This document shows positions 58,768 through 64,000 of a stretch of 64,000 nt of DNA, piece after piece; the stretch's first letter is position 1, and each line of letters begins with the position of its first letter. Origin of the DNA: Arthrobacter humicola (lineage in GTDB: Bacteria > Actinomycetota > Actinomycetes > Actinomycetales > Micrococcaceae); assembly GCF_022803015.1 (NCBI RefSeq), contig NZ_JAFKON010000013.1, positions 28,552-92,551 on the forward strand, written 5' to 3'. Position numbers and translations under genes: made by a program. A model generated the notes under the pieces. The model searched no databases. It saw nothing but the letters and a program-made list of their open reading frames with translations, and was not told where the DNA came from.

Positions 58768-59461
58768 CACAGCCAGGGCCGCAGCCACGACGGCCGCGAC
58801 CTCCGGCAGCAAATCCGAGCAGGCCTATGCGGCCGTCAAGGCCCGGATCGTGGACGGGACCTACTCCCCCGGCTACCGGCTGGTGCTGGCCAAGATCGCC
58901 GAGGACCTGGGCGTCAGCGTGGTGCCGGTCCGTGAAGCGATCCGCCGGCTCGAGGCCGAGGGCCTGGTCAAGTTCGAGCGGAATGTCGGCGCCACCGTGT
59001 CCGGAATCGACCCCACCGAATACCTCTACACGATGCAGACCCTCAGCATCGTCGAGGGCGCCGCAACGGCACTCTCGGCCCCGCTGATCGGGGCGGCGGA
59101 CGTGGCCCGCGCCCGGGCCGTCAACGCCGAGATGCGCGAGTGCCTGCAGCACTTCGACCCCGTCCGGTTCACCCGGCTGAACCAGGACTTCCACTCCGTC
59201 CTGTTCGAGCACTGCCCCAACCCGCACATCCTGGACCTCGTCCACCGGGGCTGGAACCGGCTCGCGTCGCTGCGCTCCTCCACGTTCCGCTTCGTCCCGG
59301 GCCGGGCCCACGAATCCGTGGACGAACACGAGGCCCTGCTGCAGCTCATCGAGTCCGGCGCCAGCCCGGATGACATCGAAAAGGCCGCCCGCCGCCACCG
59401 CAGCGCCACCCTCGACGCGTACCTCGCCCAGACCAACGCGGGGTCACTTAGCGCCCATTGA
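58760..59461 (+). CDS. GntR-family regulator (FCD ligand-binding domain)
   Basis: 233 residues. Winged helix at ~15-80 (SEQAYAAVKARIVDG, YSPGYRLVLAKIAEDLGVSVVPVREAIRRLEAEGLV) followed by an all-helical FCD domain (~90-220) with metal-ligand histidines (FHSVLFEHC, HESVDEHEALL). Its gene overlaps the FAH-RraA gene, and a GTATAC-centred palindrome precedes the operon. Likely represses the homoprotocatechuate genes until an intermediate binds. Confidence 0.88.
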   Translation: MTDTARAAATTAATSGSKSEQAYAAVKARIVDGTYSPGYRLVLAKIAEDLGVSVVPVREAIRRLEAEGLVKFERNVGATVSGIDPTEYLYTMQTLSIVEGAATALSAPLIGAADVARARAVNAEMRECLQHFDPVRFTRLNQDFHSVLFEHCPNPHILDLVHRGWNRLASLRSSTFRFVPGRAHESVDEHEALLQLIESGASPDDIEKAARRHRSATLDAYLAQTNAGSLSAH

Positions 59462-59495
59462 GGCGCCCGGCATGGGCCGTAAGTGACCCCGCGTT
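59435..59495. repeat. Long hairpin overlapping the end of the GntR gene
   Basis: A 16-bp perfect stem, AACGCGGGGTCACTTA (59435-59450) and TAAGTGACCCCGCGTT (59480-59495), with a nested GCCCAT/ATGGGC stem inside. It extends from the last GntR codons to just before hpaE at 59518. Either a REP-like element or an intra-operon attenuator/mRNA-stability structure. Confidence 0.75.
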
Positions 59496-59517
59496 GCACT
59501 ATCAGTAAGGAAAAACA

Positions 59518-61032
<1,515 letters not shown>

Positions 61033-61080
61033 GTTTCCCGCCGGCGCCACCCAGACCCCTTTCAAAGAAGAGAGAGCACC

Positions 61081-62169
61081 ATGACCAACTTCGTCCCCAC
61101 CCCCACTGTCCCGGCCCCGGACATCGTCCGCTGCGCCTACCTGGAACTCGTGGTCACGGACCTCGCCAAGTCCCGCCAGTTCTATGTGGACCTGCTGGGC
61201 CTGCACGTCACCGAAGAAGACGAAAACACCATCTACCTGCGGTCCCTCGAAGAGTTCATCCACCACAACCTGGTGCTGCGCAAGGGGCCCGTGGCCGCCG
61301 CGGCCGCCTTCGCCTACCGGGTGAAGTCGCCGGCAGAGGTGGACGCGGCCGAGGCCTATTACAAGGAACTGGGCTGCCGCACCGAGCGCCGCAAGGAAGG
61401 CTTCACCAAGGGCATCGGCGACGCCGTCCGCGTCGAGGATCCGCTGGGCTTCCCCTACGAATTCTTCTACGAGACCGAACACGTCGAGCGTCTCACCCAG
61501 CGCTACGACCTCTACTCCGCCGGCGAACTGGTCCGGCTGGACCACTTCAACCAGGTCACCCCGGACGTCCCGCGCGGCCGGGCGTACCTCGAGGACCTGG
61601 GCTTCCGCGTCTCCGAGGACATCAAGGACTCCGACGGCGTCACGTACGCCGCGTGGATGCACCGCAAGCAGACTGTGCACGACACCGCCCTGACCGGCGG
61701 CAACGGCCCGCGGCTGCACCACATTGCCTTCGCCACGCACGAGAAGCACAACATCATCCAGATCTGCGACAAGATGGGCGCCCTGCGCATCTCGGACCGG
61801 ATCGAACGCGGCCCCGGCCGGCACGGCGTCTCCAACGCCTTCTACCTCTACATCCTGGACCCGGACGGCCACCGCATCGAGATCTACACCCAGGACTACT
61901 ACACCGGCGACCCGGACAACCCCACCATCACCTGGGACGTCCACGACAACCAGCGCCGCGACTGGTGGGGCAACCCCGTGGTCCCCTCCTGGTACACCGA
62001 AGCCTCCCTGGTCCTGGACCTCGACGGCAACCCCCAGCCCGTGATCGTCCGCGAGGAAAAGAGCGAGATGGCCGTGACCGTGGGCGCCGACGGGTTCTCC
62101 TACACCCGCAAGGAAGAGGACGGCTCCGCCGGAGAAGCGACGGGCTTCAAGCTCGGGGCGCAGGTTTAG
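61081..62169 (+). CDS. hpaD: 3,4-dihydroxyphenylacetate (homoprotocatechuate) 2,3-dioxygenase
   Basis: 362 residues, type I extradiol (VOC-fold) enzyme. The metal ligands fall at His155 (RLDHFN), His214 (LHHIAF) and Glu267 (RIEIYT), the same numbers as in the Brevibacterium fuscum Fe enzyme and close to Arthrobacter globiformis MndD, which uses Mn. Either metal is possible from sequence. Cleaves homoprotocatechuate next to the diol to give 5-carboxymethyl-2-hydroxymuconate semialdehyde, used by HpaE. Confidence 0.95.
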   Translation: MTNFVPTPTVPAPDIVRCAYLELVVTDLAKSRQFYVDLLGLHVTEEDENTIYLRSLEEFIHHNLVLRKGPVAAAAAFAYRVKSPAEVDAAEAYYKELGCRTERRKEGFTKGIGDAVRVEDPLGFPYEFFYETEHVERLTQRYDLYSAGELVRLDHFNQVTPDVPRGRAYLEDLGFRVSEDIKDSDGVTYAAWMHRKQTVHDTALTGGNGPRLHHIAFATHEKHNIIQICDKMGALRISDRIERGPGRHGVSNAFYLYILDPDGHRIEIYTQDYYTGDPDNPTITWDVHDNQRRDWWGNPVVPSWYTEASLVLDLDGNPQPVIVREEKSEMAVTVGADGFSYTRKEEDGSAGEATGFKLGAQV

Positions 62170-62170
62170 C

Positions 62171-62956
62171 GTGCTGGATTCCGCGACGATCGAGGCCATC
62201 GCAGACGAACTGCTGGAAGCCGGCCGGAACCGCAAACCGGTCCCGCGCCTGACCACCCGCTACCCGGGGATGACGGTGGAGGACTCCTACGCAGTCCAAC
62301 GGCTGTGGCGGCGGCGCAACGAGGACGCTGGACGCCGGCTCGTGGGCCGCAAGATCGGCCTCACGTCCAAGGCGATGCAGGCCGCGACCGGCATCACCGA
62401 GCCGGACTACGGCGCCATCTTCGATGACATGGTGCTGGAAACCGGCTGCTCCGTGGACTGGGACCGGTACACCCATCCCCGGGTGGAGGTGGAGCTCGCG
62501 TTCGTGTTGAAGACCGACCTCGCCGGTCCCGGCTGCACCATCTTCGACGTCCTGACCGCCACGGACTACGTGGTCCCGGCCCTGGAGATCCTGGACTCCC
62601 GGATCGAAATGGAGGGCCGGACCATCGTGGACACCATCGCGGACAACGCGGCGATGGGCGCCATGGTGATCGGCGGCAACCCCGTCCGCCCGGACGCCGT
62701 GGACCTGCGCTGGGTCTCCGCCATCCTCTACAAGAACCAGACCGTGGAGGAAACCGGCGTCGCGGCAGGGGTCCTGGACCACCCGGCCAACGGCGTGCAC
62801 TGGCTGGCCAACAAGATTGCCGCCCACGGCGATGGCATGAAAGCCGGCGACATCATCCTCGCCGGCTCCTTCACCCGGCCCCTCTGGGTCTACAAGGGTG
62901 ACACCGTGCACGCCGACTACGGACCCCTGGGGAGCATCACATGCCGCTTCGAGTAG
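62171..62956 (+). CDS. hpaH: 2-oxo-hept-4-ene-1,7-dioate hydratase
   Basis: 261 residues, GTG start one base after the hpaD stop. FAH-related hydratase fold: MTVEDSYAVQRLWRRR, GRKIGLTSKAMQ, VEVELAFVLKTDLAGPG, LEILDSRI, DNAAMGAMVIGG, ANKIAAHGDGMKAGDIILAGSFTRP. Adds water to 2-oxohept-4-enedioate before aldol cleavage. Its end overlaps hpaI by 16 bases. Confidence 0.93.
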   Translation: MLDSATIEAIADELLEAGRNRKPVPRLTTRYPGMTVEDSYAVQRLWRRRNEDAGRRLVGRKIGLTSKAMQAATGITEPDYGAIFDDMVLETGCSVDWDRYTHPRVEVELAFVLKTDLAGPGCTIFDVLTATDYVVPALEILDSRIEMEGRTIVDTIADNAAMGAMVIGGNPVRPDAVDLRWVSAILYKNQTVEETGVAAGVLDHPANGVHWLANKIAAHGDGMKAGDIILAGSFTRPLWVYKGDTVHADYGPLGSITCRFE

Positions 62957-63774
62957 AACCCGACGCAACCTTCAAGCACGCCCTGCGCAACCAAACCGGC
63001 GCTGCCGGCCGGCCGCTGGCCGGGATGTGGGTGTGTTCGGGCAGTCCCCTGGTAGCCGAGCTTTGCGCCGGGTCCGGTCTGGACTGGCTCCTGATCGACG
63101 CCGAGCACAGCCCCAACGGACTCGAATCCATACTGGCCCAACTGCAGGCCGTGCACGGCTACCCGGTCCATCCGGTGGTCCGGCCGCCGGTGAATGACAC
63201 GGTGCTCATCAAGCAGTACCTGGACCTGGGCGTCCAGAACCTGCTGATCCCCATGGTGAACTCGGCAGCCGAGGCGGAGGCCGCCGTGGCCGCCACCCGC
63301 TACCCGCCCCACGGCGTCCGCGGGGTGGGCTCGGCCCTTGCCCGGGCCGCGCGCTGGAACCGGATCCCGGACTACCTCGCCCGCGCCTCCGACACCGTCA
63401 GCGTCACCGTCCAGATTGAATCCGAAGCCGCGGTTGCCGCCGTGGAGAACATCCTGGCGGTGGAGGGCGTGGACGCGATCTTCCTGGGGCCCTCCGACCT
63501 CGCCGCCTCCATGGGCCTGTTGGGCCAGCAGGAACACCCACGGGTGCGCGCCGCCGTCGAACACTGCCTTGCCGCCGCCACAGCGGCCGGGAAGCCTGCC
63601 GGCGTGAACGCTTTCAACCCGGCAACGGCCCGCGGCTACATGGCCGCCGGCGCGGCGTTCGTTCTGGTGGGGGCCGATGTGTCCATCCTGGCTCGCGGCT
63701 CCGAGGCCCTTGCCGCCGACTTCATCCCACCGGACGCAATGGCTGAGCCCGGCGGCACCCCCGCCAGCTACTGA
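62941..63774 (+). CDS. hpaI: 4-hydroxy-2-oxoheptane-1,7-dioate aldolase
   Basis: 277 residues, class II metal-dependent aldolase of the HpcH/HpaI family. LCAGSGLDWLLIDAEHSPNGLESI (His base), HPVVRPP, LDLGVQNLLIPMVNSAAEAEAAVAATRYPPHGVRGVG, VQIESEAAVAAVENILAVEGVDAIFLGPSDLAASMG with Glu and Asp metal ligands. Splits its substrate into pyruvate and succinate semialdehyde, the end of the pathway. Overlaps hpaH, so translation is coupled. Confidence 0.94.
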   Translation: MPLRVEPDATFKHALRNQTGAAGRPLAGMWVCSGSPLVAELCAGSGLDWLLIDAEHSPNGLESILAQLQAVHGYPVHPVVRPPVNDTVLIKQYLDLGVQNLLIPMVNSAAEAEAAVAATRYPPHGVRGVGSALARAARWNRIPDYLARASDTVSVTVQIESEAAVAAVENILAVEGVDAIFLGPSDLAASMGLLGQQEHPRVRAAVEHCLAAATAAGKPAGVNAFNPATARGYMAAGAAFVLVGADVSILARGSEALAADFIPPDAMAEPGGTPASY

Positions 63775-63803
63775 AGGCCCTCCGCATTATGCTCGGTTAA
63801 ACT

Positions 63804-63846
63804 CGACGGCGGCAGCCCCCCCCTTGCCAGGTGGCTGCCGCCGTCG
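63804..63846. terminator. 14-bp perfect hairpin terminating the hpa operon
   Basis: CGACGGCGGCAGCC (63804-63817) pairs with GGCTGCCGCCGTCG (63833-63846), followed by CATTTCT, a weak T-rich tail. Confidence 0.75.
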
Positions 63847-64000
63847 CATTTCTGCGTGCCGGGACCGGTGGGTCCTAGCTGGCTATAGGTCGTGTCAAGT
63901 GCATGCTCCGGGCATGACAGTGCGCGCCGCATGTTTGGCCGGGCGTTCTGACGTGTCTGTGGGGTGGCGGTTTGGTTGGCTGGCCCGGCGTGATTCCAAG
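63847..64000. other. Non-coding right end of the window
   Basis: No reading frame or known motif can be supported. An imperfect dyad TGTCA...TGACA (about 63895-63921) encloses TGCATGC. Composition shifts to G/T-rich, so the beginning of another element cannot be excluded. Confidence 0.4.

Noticed and set aside
63847..64000. Insertion-sequence terminus at the right edge
   Set aside because: A weak dyad and a composition change are not enough; no transposase codons or terminal repeat pair can be seen.

Overview
The window is high-GC DNA with GTG/TTG starts, two LytR-CpsA-Psr (LCP) proteins, a class-E sortase-type LAxTG anchor, a Brevibacterium/Arthrobacter-type homoprotocatechuate dioxygenase and dispersed phenylacetate (paa) genes. 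It is most likely chromosomal DNA of an Arthrobacter-like actinobacterium (Micrococcaceae). No rRNA, tRNA, CRISPR array, transposase or phage gene was seen.

Layout. 1-2.8 kb: start of a leftward gene (probably paaA), a PadR repressor with an inverted-repeat operator, a membrane protein, arfB and a small orphan gene. 3.1-9.9 kb: signal peptidase I, a Wzz/BY-type tyrosine kinase, an HPr-kinase-like/PqqD-like fusion, a Tat-type exported repeat protein, a low-molecular-weight tyrosine phosphatase and a GAF-SpoIIE phosphatase, which together look like a phospho-regulated envelope locus. 9.9-17.2 kb: a GH26-like/OpgC fusion, two tandem LCP ligases and oligopeptidase B. 17.4-20.8 kb: a two-gene unit made of a leader-bearing duplicated-repeat protein and a polytopic M50 metalloprotease with a PqqD-like N-terminus; this is the best candidate for an undescribed system. 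20.8-26.3 kb: a gene-remnant/minisatellite region, a DHFR-like reductase, GNAT, ackA and pta. 26.4-28.9 kb: paaI-paaK-paaR. 29-33.6 kb: a DUF427 protein, then a short Cys-rich leader ORF coupled to a CLC-YrhK fusion and gadB (acid resistance). 33.6-38.4 kb: an MmyB-like regulator divergent from a damaged MFS gene, two aldo/keto reductases, a carboxymuconolactone-decarboxylase-like protein and a cupin. 38.5-43.4 kb: a VOC protein, paaZ, a hotdog thioesterase and flavohemoglobin. 43.4-48.7 kb: a cell-wall-anchored S1 protease, a protein phosphatase, an SGNH esterase and GNAT. 48.7-51.6 kb: paaH-paaF-paaJ. 51.7-55 kb: a pentapeptide protein, an SRPBCC protein, CsbD, dienelactone hydrolase and a prephenate dehydratase of unusual type. 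55-63.8 kb: a homoprotocatechuate meta-cleavage operon with a divergent FAD monooxygenase and a GntR regulator.

How genes work together. Phenylacetate is activated by PaaK, epoxidised by PaaABCDE (off the left edge), ring-opened by PaaZ and beta-oxidised by PaaF/H/J, with PaaI as rescue thioesterase. Near-identical palindromes at the left edge, 26.36, 41.22 and 51.65 kb tie these separate transcription units to the TetR protein at 28.3 kb. The 57-63.8 kb operon takes homoprotocatechuate to pyruvate and succinate semialdehyde. Several long perfect hairpins without a T tract lie at gene ends and look like dispersed REP-type elements or terminators.
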